Origin: a bacterium
Lineage (GTDB): Bacteria; Myxococcota_A; UBA9160; SZUA-336
Length of the DNA: 41,471 nucleotides
Assembly (NCBI GenBank): GCA_024226335.1
Contig: JAAELY010000183.1
Coordinates: 1 to 41,471, forward strand
Direction of reading: 5' to 3'
The notes under the pieces were generated by a model. It searched no databases. It had not been told where the DNA came from and saw nothing but the letters and a program-made list of their open reading frames with translations. Shown here in pieces: positions 1 to 7,186 of the stretch. Each line of letters begins with the position of its first letter. Within the stretch, counting starts at the first letter, position 1. Made by a program: the position numbers and the translations under genes.

Positions 1-1
1 C

Positions 2-406
2 CGCGTGGCAGACCCGAGCCTCGCCTCCGTGAGCCTCTACGATCCGGTGAACTATCCGGATGCGAACAACCATTACGGCCTGCTGTGGTGGAACAACGCG
101 GATGGCACTCTGCCGGGCGTGCCCCTGGATGCCTATTGGAGCTGGGGCCTGTACGAGAGTTTCATCATCGTGATTCCGAGCCTCGATCTCGTCATCGCAC
201 GGGCCGGAGCTGGCTGGACTCCGGGTGGGACTTGGAATGCAGACTACTCGGTACTCGCGCCATTCATTGATCCGATCGTCGAAGCGGCGTGCGGAAGCGG
301 CGGCTGCACGCCCGTTCCCGCTCTGGGAAGGGTGTGGACGCCCACCCTGGTCGGGATCTTGCTGGCTTGCTGCGTCCAACGACTGCGCCAGGCGGGACGA
401 GCATAG
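2..406 (+). CDS. Beta-lactamase-fold serine hydrolase, C-terminal part with anchor-like tail (5' truncated)
   Basis: The reading frame is open to the left edge, so only the last ~135 residues are seen. The stretch YGLLWWNN, followed by a Pro-Gly loop, WSWGLYESF and then IPSLDLVIARAG, is typical of the C-terminal end of class C beta-lactamase / EstB-like serine hydrolases, where a YGxxWW strand and a V-P-x-LDLV-x-R strand flank the active-site cleft. The catalytic SxxK and YxN motifs would lie upstream, outside the window. After a Cys/Gly-rich linker the protein ends in VPALG, a hydrophobic segment of about 12 residues and an Arg-rich tail, which resembles an exosortase-type or IPTL/VPTL-like C-terminal sorting signal. 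This suggests an exported, surface-anchored enzyme; the tail assignment is weaker than the hydrolase call. The following 160 bases to gdhA hold no recognisable gene. Confidence 0.75.
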   Translation, partial: RVADPSLASVSLYDPVNYPDANNHYGLLWWNNADGTLPGVPLDAYWSWGLYESFIIVIPSLDLVIARAGAGWTPGGTWNADYSVLAPFIDPIVEAACGSGGCTPVPALGRVWTPTLVGILLACCVQRLRQAGRA

Positions 407-563
407 AGCCGCATGCCGCTCGGTGCGCGGGGACGCTATTTGCGTATGTACTCAATGGTGCAAACCGCAAAGTCCCCCGGCAGATCCCGCTCCGAGTTGA
501 CAGAACACTGCTTACCGAACGTTCGTCCAGGAACGCAGGCCGTTTCCAAATCCCCCATTGCGA

Positions 564-580
564 GAGTCGTTACACGACTC
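564..580. other. Short perfect hairpin over the gdhA stop codon
   Basis: GAGTCGT, three bases and ACGACTC form a perfect 7-bp stem that overlaps the TAA stop of gdhA. No T-run follows on the minus strand, so it does not qualify as a standard intrinsic terminator. It may still protect the 3' end of the transcript, or it may be chance. Confidence 0.25.
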
Positions 581-1925
581 CATACGCGACCATTGCGTCG
601 GCAACCTTGATGAACCCGGCGATATTGGCGCCTTTCACATAGTTGATGTAGTCGGAGCCGGGTTGTTGCCCGTACGTTACACACTGTTCGTGAATATTTG
701 TCATGATTTCGCGCAGCAGGTTCTGCAGCTCAGCTTCCTTCCAGGTGATTCTGGCGCTGTTCTGACTCATTTCGAGTCCGGAGATGGCTACACCACCAGC
801 ATTGGCTGCTTTGCTAGGCGCGAACAATAATCTTGCTGCGATGAAATTTTCAATCCCCCTCTGATCGGTGGGCATGTTGGCGCCTTCGGAAACGCCAATG
901 CAACCATTGTTGATCAACAGCAAGGATTCATCTGCGCTGATCTCATTCTGGGTTGCGCAGGGAAATGCCAGATCGCAGGGAATCCGCCAGGGGCGTTCAC
1001 CGGCAAAGAATTCGACTTGATATTCAGCGGCGTACTCAGACAATCCTGCGCGGCGACTAGTCTTCAGATCGATGATATAGGCGAGCTTATCGGCATCGAT
1101 GCCATCCTTGTCGTAAACAAAACCTGACGAATCAGACATGGTGACGACTTTTGCACCGAGCTGGTTGAGCTTTTCCACGGCATAGGTAGCTACGTTACCG
1201 GCTCCCGACACCAGGCATACTCGCCCGTCCATGCTTTCGCCGCGATGCTTGAGCATGTCTTCCATCATGTAAACGGTGCCATAGCCGGTGGCCTCGGTAC
1301 GAATCGGGCTGCCGCCGAATTCCATGCCTTTGCCAGTCAATACCCCAGTGAAACGATTGCTCAGGCGTTTGTACTGACCGAACAGAAAGCCGATCTCACG
1401 GGCGCCAACCCCGATGTCACCGGCGGGAACATCGATTTCCACACCGATATGTCGATGCAACTCGGTCATGAATGACTGACAGAAGCGCATGACCTCATTG
1501 TTCGATTTGTCCTTGGGATTGAAATCCGCTCCCCCCTTGCCACCGCCCATCGGCAGGCCGGTCAGACTGTTCTTGAAGGTTTGCTCAAAGGCCAGGAATT
1601 TCAAGATGCTGAGATTTACAGAAGGATGGAAACGTATTCCGCCCTTATAGGGACCAATGGCATTGTTATTCTGAACCCGATAGCCCCGATTGACCCGGAT
1701 GTTGCCGCTATCATCTTCCCAGCAAACACGAAAAATGATTATGCGATCCGGCTCGGCGATGCGGCGCAGAATTTGGGTCTGGTGGTAGATCTCTTTGTCG
1801 CTGATGAACTCAAAGACATTTGACGCTACTTCGAAAACGGCTTGATGAAATTCGGTTTCACCGGGATTGCGGCGCTCGACGCCCGAAATGAAGCTTTCCA
1901 GGTTTACATGATCTGAAACGGCCAC
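570..1925 (-). CDS. gdhA: NADP-specific glutamate dehydrogenase
   Basis: A 451-residue protein, close to the ~447 residues of the hexameric bacterial NADP-GDH family, which reductively aminates 2-oxoglutarate to glutamate in the cytoplasm. Visible signatures are YKGGIRFHPSVN (about 93-104), LPMGGGKGGADF with catalytic Lys130, DVPAGDIGVG with Asp170, the Rossmann motif SGAGNVATYA, and C-terminal FAPSKAANAGGVAISGLEM. The start is GTG at 1925. A GGAGG lies 10 nt upstream, and the N-terminus (NLESFISGVERRNP) matches the family's start. The gene is monocistronic between unrelated genes. Hand-counted rows give about 48-53% GC, against roughly 60% or more in neighbours, and codon choice is visibly more A/T-ending, so acquisition by transfer is likely. 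The 200 bases upstream hold no clear gene. Confidence 0.97.
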   Translation of the reverse strand: MAVSDHVNLESFISGVERRNPGETEFHQAVFEVASNVFEFISDKEIYHQTQILRRIAEPDRIIIFRVCWEDDSGNIRVNRGYRVQNNNAIGPYKGGIRFHPSVNLSILKFLAFEQTFKNSLTGLPMGGGKGGADFNPKDKSNNEVMRFCQSFMTELHRHIGVEIDVPAGDIGVGAREIGFLFGQYKRLSNRFTGVLTGKGMEFGGSPIRTEATGYGTVYMMEDMLKHRGESMDGRVCLVSGAGNVATYAVEKLNQLGAKVVTMSDSSGFVYDKDGIDADKLAYIIDLKTSRRAGLSEYAAEYQVEFFAGERPWRIPCDLAFPCATQNEISADESLLLINNGCIGVSEGANMPTDQRGIENFIAARLLFAPSKAANAGGVAISGLEMSQNSARITWKEAELQNLLREIMTNIHEQCVTYGQQPGSDYINYVKGANIAGFIKVADAMVAYGVV

Positions 1926-2128
1926 AGTCAGCTCGCCTCCACAGACTGAAGGTTGGTTGGAAAAGGATGATTACTAACGAAACACAATTCTGCGGCCATT
2001 TTCTACTTGGGCTCCGATCCGCTCCCCCGCCGATCGAGCCGGCGCTCCCCTATCCCGAGCCCATTTCCGAGCGGCAATACCTGCGAGTTCTCGAACTGAC
2101 AGCTCATCTGCCCGCGTGATCTCGACGC

Positions 2129-3181
2129 CTAACCGGTGAAGGGCATGATCGCCCCGAAGGCGACGGACGTGAACGCCGCCTGGAACAGCGCCGCTGTCCA
2201 GGGATTGGGGCTGACTCGCGATAGCCGATAGGCGACCAGTTCGAAGAGCGCGAAGAAGAGCGCAATCGGCGCAACACCCAGCAGAACCACACCGGGGAGG
2301 AGACCGCTGAGCGCACCGCCGAATAGGGCGGCGAGTGTGAGCAGCTTTCCGACGATCGGCAGCCAGACCCCGGTTCGGCCGGGTCCGCGCAGCACCCATT
2401 CCAGTACACCAAAATAGGGCAGGAGGATCAGCGTGCCGAGTGCGCACCAGACCAGACGGTGGGATGCGGGGAAGAGATTGTTGTACGAGTTTGCCAGGGT
2501 TCCGATCGCGACGTACGCGAACGCGAACAACAGCCCGCCCGCGATCCAGGTGCGATAGTCGCCCAGACCCTCGGCTCGCGCGCGGCCGTAGCGCCCGGCG
2601 ATGACCAGCAGCAGCACACCCGCCAGACCCAGGAACGCGAATAGTTCGCGCACCACGAGCATGGGCATGAACTGCAGGATGCCTCCGGAGATGCGCGCAT
2701 CGGTCGCACCAATCAGTGCGCTCACGAAGAGCAGTACGGCGAGCAGCGAAACCAGCCAGACAAGAGGCCGTTGGGGAGCGGTCTGCACCACTCGCCGGCC
2801 CAGTGGAGCGATTGCCTCGGGCAGACCCCAGAGGAGCACCACGCTCGCGAGCAGCCCGAGCAAGGCCCAGCTCGCGCGGGGATCGCTTCCGCTCAACTCC
2901 GGGCGCGCCGAGACGCCCGGACCGACCGACTTCGCGATCCAGGACGCGATGCGATCCGCCGCTTCCTGTGCAGTCAAGATGGTCAGGTGATCCGCGCCGT
3001 CGACCTCGCTGACGCGTACTGCCGTACCGCGTTCAAAGTCACCGTAGGTACGGTTGGCCACGAGTTGGGCCTGTCCGGTGAGCCTGGCACCCACGGCACG
3101 GCTTCGCGAGGCGATGCGCGCCGGGTCCCCGGATCCCCAGATCAGCAACACGTTCGGAGGCGGATAGGGACCGGTCGGCAT
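2129..3181 (-). CDS. Membrane-domain half of a frameshifted alpha/beta hydrolase
   Basis: This frame begins in mid-domain: its first ~95 residues (NVLLIWGSGDP, then VSEVDGADHLTI) are the C-terminal part of an alpha/beta-hydrolase fold, including the late strand and the catalytic-His loop (GADH). After that come about eight or nine hydrophobic segments ending in AAFTSVAFGAIMPF. It continues the hydrolase of 3039-3692, but in another frame. The frames would join into one protein of about 520 residues if the C8 run at 3185-3192 had seven bases. I therefore see it as the second half of one gene rather than an independent gene; the apparent ATG at 3181 has no credible ribosome-binding site. The fused product would be a membrane-tethered hydrolase of unknown substrate. 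Confidence 0.7.
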   Translation of the reverse strand: MPTGPYPPPNVLLIWGSGDPARIASRSRAVGARLTGQAQLVANRTYGDFERGTAVRVSEVDGADHLTILTAQEAADRIASWIAKSVGPGVSARPELSGSDPRASWALLGLLASVVLLWGLPEAIAPLGRRVVQTAPQRPLVWLVSLLAVLLFVSALIGATDARISGGILQFMPMLVVRELFAFLGLAGVLLLVIAGRYGRARAEGLGDYRTWIAGGLLFAFAYVAIGTLANSYNNLFPASHRLVWCALGTLILLPYFGVLEWVLRGPGRTGVWLPIVGKLLTLAALFGGALSGLLPGVVLLGVAPIALFFALFELVAYRLSRVSPNPWTAALFQAAFTSVAFGAIMPFTG

Positions 3182-3692
3182 TCGCCCCCCCCGAGATCGC
3201 GATCACACCCGCCACTCCCGTATCGCGTTGGGCGTGCTCGAGTACGGCCGACGCACCCATCGAGTGACCGGCCAGGACAATGCGCTGCCCATCGTAGTGC
3301 GGTTGCATGCGCGCGTAGAGCAGCGCGGCATCGATATCGGCCAGCAACCCTCCGGCCGATGCAGTCCCTGCAAACGGATTGGCGTTCTGGCCGTGGCCGC
3401 GAAAATCCGGCGTGATGACCGCATAGCCGGCGCCCGCGAGACGCCGAGCGAGGGTGCTCATCATCTGGATATTCCCGGAAAAGCCGTGGCACAGAATGAC
3501 CACCGGAATCGGGCGATCGAAATCCGAAGCGGCGTGGTGCCCGCGAGCGGGTCCCGGCTCCCAGATCGCCACAGGAACCTGGCCGGGAAGCATCTGGAAG
3601 CCGTGGGCGACCCTGCGCGACTCGAAACTCAGGCCGATGAGCGCGGCCAGCAGGGCGACGGCCGCCACCCAGTATGGGAGACGTCGGATCAC
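3039..3692 (-). CDS. Alpha/beta hydrolase, N-terminal half (frameshifted)
   Basis: The first ~170 residues are a clear alpha/beta-hydrolase N-terminus. An N-terminal membrane segment (VAAVALLAALIGLSF) is followed by VVILCHGFSGN (oxyanion loop), VITPDFRGHGQNAN and the nucleophile elbow AGHSMGASA. From about residue 171 the frame leaves the family sequence (low-complexity Arg-rich residues to the stop at 3039), because of the homopolymer at 3185-3192. The true C-terminus is in the overlapping frame 2129-3181. The start is GTG at 3692, with no Shine-Dalgarno but with a TAGCAT hexamer exactly 6 nt upstream, shared with the divergent gene at 3715. Probable role: membrane-anchored esterase or lipase-like hydrolase, substrate unknown. 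Confidence 0.75.
   Translation of the reverse strand: MIRRLPYWVAAVALLAALIGLSFESRRVAHGFQMLPGQVPVAIWEPGPARGHHAASDFDRPIPVVILCHGFSGNIQMMSTLARRLAGAGYAVITPDFRGHGQNANPFAGTASAGGLLADIDAALLYARMQPHYDGQRIVLAGHSMGASAVLEHAQRDTGVAGVIAISGGANADRSLSASERVADLGIRGPGAHRLAKPCRGCQAHRTGPTRGQPYLR
3185..3192. other. C8/G8 homopolymer at the frameshift point
   Basis: Eight consecutive C on the plus strand (G8 on the coding strand). With eight, the hydrolase frame reads ISGGAN then runs into unrelated sequence. With seven it reads ISGGRMPTGPYP and continues through the rest of the hydrolase and membrane domain. One base of length variation therefore decides whether the full protein is made. Assembly error, true mutation and slipped-strand phase variation are all compatible. 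Confidence 0.85.
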
Positions 3693-3698
3693 GCGGCC

Positions 3699-3708
3699 AT
3701 GCTAGCAT
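3699..3708. promoter_or_regulatory. Palindromic extended -10 between divergent start codons
   Basis: ATGCTAGCAT is its own reverse complement. On each strand it reads TGCTAGCAT, an extended -10-like sequence. On the plus strand TAGCAT ends 6 nt before the ATG at 3715; on the minus strand it ends 6 nt before the GTG at 3692. Neither gene has a Shine-Dalgarno. A single symmetric element could therefore start two leaderless transcripts. No convincing -35 is seen on either side. The promoter activity is inferred from sequence only. Confidence 0.5.
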
Positions 3709-3714
3709 TCCTTC

Positions 3715-4794
3715 ATGAAGCGGGAAGACATCGATACGCCGGCCTTGCTGCTCGACCTGGATCGCGTCGGCCGGAACATCAAATCCATGGCGAGCTTTTT
3801 CGCGGGGCGCGACGCGTCGCTTCGCCCACACTTCAAATCGCCGAAGTGCGCCGAGGTGGTCAAGCTACAGCTCGAGGCCGGTGCGATCGGCATCACCTGC
3901 GCGAAGCTCGGGGAAGCGGAGTCGATCGCGGATGCGGGCATCCGGACTTCGATCCTGATCGCCAATCAGATCGTCGGGCCGATCAAATCCAAGCGCGCCG
4001 TCACGCTGGCTGCGCGCGTACCCGAACTGATCGTCGCGGTCGACAGCGCGCAGCAGGTCGAAGCACTCGATGCGGCTCTGAAGGATGCGGGCGGCGAGGT
4101 GCGTCTGGGAGCACTGATCGAAGTCGACTCTGGTATGCATCGCTGCGGTACCGAAACAGCGGAGCAGACGGTGGAACTGGCCCGGCGGATCGTGGCGAGC
4201 GCTCTGGAGTACCGCGGAATCATGGGCTACGAAGGTCATGCTGTCCTGATTCCCGACGCCGCCAAGCGCAAGGAACTGGCCGAAGCGGCCACGACCTCAC
4301 TCCTGGAACACCGACAGGCACTGGTCGAGGCCGGTCTGGAACCCGAGATCGTCAGCGCGGGGGGTACCGGAACACACGATCTGACCGGAAGCAGCCCCGG
4401 CGTAACCGAAATCCAGGCGGGTAGCTATGTGTTCATGGACGGGGCGTACGGCAAGGTTCGCAAAGAGTTCGAACCCGCGCTGACCATCGTCACTACCATC
4501 ATTCACCGGCGAGGCCGTCTTCTGGTCACCGATTGTGGCGTGAAGGCACTCAGTCAGGACTTCGGTATGCCCGAGGGAGCGACTCTACCACTGCGCTGTG
4601 TAGGGCTATCCGAAGAGCACGGACACATCCTGATCGACGAGGGAGAGGAACTCGATCTACAGCCCGGTGATCGCATCGAGCTACTGCCGAGTCACAGCGA
4701 TACCACGATCAATTTGCACGAACGCTACTACGCCCTGCGCGGTGACGATGTCGAGGCGGTCTGGCCGATCATCGGACGCGGGAAGTTCGTTTGA
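3715..4794 (+). CDS. D-threonine aldolase / DSD1-family PLP enzyme
   Basis: A 359-residue protein with an alanine-racemase-like N-terminal barrel. The start DIDTPALLLDLDRVGRNI and the PLP-lysine motif RPHFKSPKC (Lys41) are hallmarks of D-threonine aldolase and eukaryotic-type D-serine dehydratase. HAVL near residue 182 and SAGGTGTHDLT (phosphate binding) follow. The C-terminal half has PSHSDTTINLHE and GRGKFV, where the His and Asp correspond to the metal site of this family. The likely reaction is PLP- and metal-dependent cleavage or elimination of a D-beta-hydroxy amino acid, giving glycine plus aldehyde or a keto acid. Which of these it performs cannot be fixed from sequence. The gene lacks a Shine-Dalgarno and is probably leaderless from the palindrome at 3699. 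It is followed after one base by the next gene, so it heads a three-gene operon. Confidence 0.85.
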   Translation: MKREDIDTPALLLDLDRVGRNIKSMASFFAGRDASLRPHFKSPKCAEVVKLQLEAGAIGITCAKLGEAESIADAGIRTSILIANQIVGPIKSKRAVTLAARVPELIVAVDSAQQVEALDAALKDAGGEVRLGALIEVDSGMHRCGTETAEQTVELARRIVASALEYRGIMGYEGHAVLIPDAAKRKELAEAATTSLLEHRQALVEAGLEPEIVSAGGTGTHDLTGSSPGVTEIQAGSYVFMDGAYGKVRKEFEPALTIVTTIIHRRGRLLVTDCGVKALSQDFGMPEGATLPLRCVGLSEEHGHILIDEGEELDLQPGDRIELLPSHSDTTINLHERYYALRGDDVEAVWPIIGRGKFV

Positions 4795-4795
4795 A

Positions 4796-5710
4796 GTGAG
4801 TCCGCGCGTCGTCATCACGGGTGCGAATAGCGCCGTCGGTCAAGTCGTGCTCGAACGGGCTTTGTTGCGCGACGATCTCGAGGTCATTGCGGCCGTGCGA
4901 TCGGAGCGGGCCGCAGGGGAACTGCCCGTGATTCCCGAAGATCGCGGACGCATTGCACTGATCGACTACGCCTCGCCCGAGACGCTCGCGAAGGCCTTCG
5001 CGGACGCGAGCGCGCTGATCCACCTGCCCGGTTTATTGATCGAGAGCGCGACTTCGAGCTACGAAACCGCCAACGTCGAGACGACGCGCGCTGCAGTCAA
5101 TGCGGCGAAAGCTGCGGGGCTTGCGAAACTCGTGCTGGTCAGTGCGGTGGGTGCGGATATCACCTCGCGGAATCGCTACTTCCACAGCAAGGCCAAAGCC
5201 GAGCAGATGGTGGCCCAATCCGGCATGCCGTACACCATTTTGCGCTGTCCGATGGTGCTGGCCTGTCGTTCGCACGGCGTTCGCGCGCTCGTCCGTGAAA
5301 CCGGTCAGAAGCTGCTCCTGCTCAACAACGGTGGACGCCATCGGGATCAACCCATCGACGCGCGCGATCTCGCCGATGGTGCGCTCAATGCAGCGTCTGA
5401 TACGGGCTGTGCCTGTAATCAGGTACTCGATACCGTCGGTCCGGAATCCATGCCGGTCCACGCCGTGATCTCGTGCGGCGCTCGCTTGCGCAACGTCAGT
5501 CAACGCATCGTTCCGATCCCGACCGGTCCAATCAAGCTCGCGCTCGCTCTGAAGCAGCGTCTTGCAAAAGGCGGGATGACTCCTGAAGTGATGGAGGTCA
5601 TGGAGTTGGACGTCAACCTCGACGCCAAACGCGCCGCACAGGCCTTGGGAATCGAACTGCGCCCGCTGGATGAAACTCTGCGCGAGAGCTTCGCGCTCTG
5701 GGAGGAATGA
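4796..5710 (+). CDS. NAD(P)-binding NmrA/epimerase-like protein (atypical SDR)
   Basis: 304 residues from a GTG at 4796, one base after the previous stop; GGGAAG about 9 nt upstream serves as ribosome-binding site. The protein starts with a Rossmann motif VVITGANSAVGQ, then shows an NAD-binding strand, LIHLPGLL, and KLVLVSAVGADI followed by RNRYFHSKAKAEQMV. The last part is the S/YxxxK region in which this subfamily has YFHSKAKAE. LRCPMVLA and PIDARDLADGAL follow, a layout shared by NmrA-like and complex-I NDUFA9-like atypical short-chain dehydrogenases. A longer upstream start at 4667 would overlap the preceding gene by over 120 bases and is unlikely. The substrate is unknown. The stop overlaps the next start (ATGA at 5707-5710), indicating translational coupling. 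Confidence 0.8.
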   Translation: MSPRVVITGANSAVGQVVLERALLRDDLEVIAAVRSERAAGELPVIPEDRGRIALIDYASPETLAKAFADASALIHLPGLLIESATSSYETANVETTRAAVNAAKAAGLAKLVLVSAVGADITSRNRYFHSKAKAEQMVAQSGMPYTILRCPMVLACRSHGVRALVRETGQKLLLLNNGGRHRDQPIDARDLADGALNAASDTGCACNQVLDTVGPESMPVHAVISCGARLRNVSQRIVPIPTGPIKLALALKQRLAKGGMTPEVMEVMELDVNLDAKRAAQALGIELRPLDETLRESFALWEE

Positions 5711-6705
5711 TGAGCCAGGCAGAGGGTGGCCGAAAAAGCGGGCGCCGATCGCTCATCCTGCAGACTCTGCCGTGGCTGATCACGATTGCCTGCTTCGGGT
5801 TCCTGTACAGCCGGCTCGCGGGGCCGGCCGCCCGAGAAGGCTTGAGTGTGTTTGCCTATCTGACAAGAGCGTTCGCGAGCGTCGACTGGCCGAATTGGCT
5901 GGCGCTGATGGTTCCCTACTCGCTGCTGTTCTTCCTGGTCGACTCGTTGATCGTCTGGCGGGTCATCAACTGGTTCAACACCCGCGTCAGCTACGGCGAA
6001 ATCCTGCCGATCCGCGGAAGCAGCTACATCTTGTCGATCGTCAACGAGCAGGTCGGCAAAGGCGCGATGGGCCTCTACCTGAACCGGCGCTACGGGGTAC
6101 CGGGCTGGGAAGTCGGCTCGAGCATGCTGTTCATCATGTTCTGCGAGTTCTACTACCTGCTCATGTGGGCGACGATTGGCTACGGGATCAGCAGCGATCA
6201 ACTGCCCGAGGAGTTCTCCGCCATCCCCTGGATTGCGGGCGCGGCCGTGGCTGTATTCGTGGTCTTCACGGCGTTTTTCAGTGGCGCACTTCTGAAGGCC
6301 GGCAAACTGCGCGATCGACCGCTGTTTCGCGCGTTCCGTCAGGCCAGGCCATGGTACTACCTGGTCGTGATCCTGCTGCGCTCTCCCGCGCTGATCGCGG
6401 CCGTGTTCATCTACAAATCTGCAGCGGGATTGTTCGGGCTCGAGACGACGCTACTGCAGATGCTGGGCTTTCTGCCGATGATCTTTTTCGGCGCGGCGAT
6501 GCCCCTTCCCATGCGCTCGGTCGCAATCACGCTCTGGGCGGAAGTGGTCTTCCCCGAGCAGAAAGGCGAAGCAGCGGCGTTCGGCGTGGTTCAGCATAAC
6601 TTCTTCATCTTCTTCAACGCCGCCATCGGACTCATCTTCTTGCGTCGCGCGAATCGCGAGCTTTTCGGCGAGATTTCAGAAGAGCCACAGCTCGATCCAC
6701 AATAG
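5707..6705 (+). CDS. Polytopic membrane protein, possibly lysylphosphatidylglycerol-synthase TM-like
   Basis: 332 residues with about seven hydrophobic segments: a first near 17-35 (LPWLITIACFGFLYSRL), then clusters near 60-80, 135-160, 175-200, 220-240, 255-275 and 300-315. Segment spacing and the soluble loop INWFNTRVSYGEILPIRG recall the UPF0104 / lysylphosphatidylglycerol synthase transmembrane (flippase-like) family. I see no diagnostic motif, so the family call is tentative. It is coupled to the preceding gene by an ATGA overlap and is the last gene of the 3715-6705 operon. Its last 74 bases overlap the 3' end of the convergent CDP-alcohol phosphatidyltransferase gene. Confidence 0.65.
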   Translation: MMSQAEGGRKSGRRSLILQTLPWLITIACFGFLYSRLAGPAAREGLSVFAYLTRAFASVDWPNWLALMVPYSLLFFLVDSLIVWRVINWFNTRVSYGEILPIRGSSYILSIVNEQVGKGAMGLYLNRRYGVPGWEVGSSMLFIMFCEFYYLLMWATIGYGISSDQLPEEFSAIPWIAGAAVAVFVVFTAFFSGALLKAGKLRDRPLFRAFRQARPWYYLVVILLRSPALIAAVFIYKSAAGLFGLETTLLQMLGFLPMIFFGAAMPLPMRSVAITLWAEVVFPEQKGEAAAFGVVQHNFFIFFNAAIGLIFLRRANRELFGEISEEPQLDPQ

Positions 6706-7186
6706 ACAGCACGGTCGTAATCACCAGCAGCCGCGCAACCCAGATGGTCGGCGCCAGTAGATAGTCGTTCCCCATCCCGAAGAGGATGATCCCGCCGATC
6801 GGAACGAAGTAGAGCACACCGTTCCAACGACCTAACTGGCTCATGCGCAGTTCGCGCTTGCCGTGCCCCCAGATCGAGTCGATCACGTACTGAAGAAACG
6901 CGATGGCCACCAGAATCGGCAGCGCCCAGGGAAGAAGTCCGCGCGCGGCGGCGGCCACGAGCCCACTCATCACGAACAGGAAGTCCGCAATGTGATCGAG
7001 TGCGCGGCCAAAGGAACTCTCGCTGCCCGTGCGTCGCGCAATCGGGCCGTCGAGCAGATCGGTGATGATCGCCAGTGCGAAGACCACGGCGGCGATGCGC
7101 ATCGACAGACGATCTCCGCGCGAGATGAGCAATGCAAATGGCATCACCATCGCCAGCCGCGATGCGGAAAGCACGTTGGCGATCAT
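6632..7186 (-). CDS. CDP-alcohol phosphatidyltransferase family protein
   Basis: 184 residues. The family signature D-x2-DG-x2-AR-x8-G-x3-D-x3-D is complete: Asp43, Asp46-Gly47, Ala50-Arg51, Gly60, Asp64, Asp68. These acidic residues bind the metal used to transfer a phosphatidyl group from a CDP-linked lipid to an alcohol (glycerol-phosphate, inositol and similar acceptors). Five or six hydrophobic segments fit the family. The length is typical of short PgsA-like members, but the acceptor cannot be named. The start at 7186 overlaps the exonuclease stop (ATGA at 7183-7186). The N-terminus IANVLSASRLAMV matches PgsA-type starts, so upstream in-frame starts are rejected. The 3' end overlaps the convergent membrane-protein gene by 74 bases. 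Confidence 0.9.
   Translation of the reverse strand: MIANVLSASRLAMVMPFALLISRGDRLSMRIAAVVFALAIITDLLDGPIARRTGSESSFGRALDHIADFLFVMSGLVAAAARGLLPWALPILVAIAFLQYVIDSIWGHGKRELRMSQLGRWNGVLYFVPIGGIILFGMGNDYLLAPTIWVARLLVITTVLSIVDRAVALLKSRRKARDSRDARR

Noticed and set aside
407-569. Small open frames in the gap before gdhA
   Set aside because: Short shadows without ribosome-binding sites or recognisable products.
1974-2447. 157-residue minus-strand open frame between gdhA and the hydrolase
   Set aside because: Two thirds of it overlaps the hydrolase membrane domain in another frame. The free end (RELAGIAARKWARDRG region) is only about 50 residues with no recognised family; it might be a remnant, but the evidence is too thin.
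4667-4795. Upstream start for the epimerase-like gene
   Set aside because: It would overlap the preceding PLP-enzyme gene by 128 bases; the Rossmann motif begins right after the GTG at 4796.
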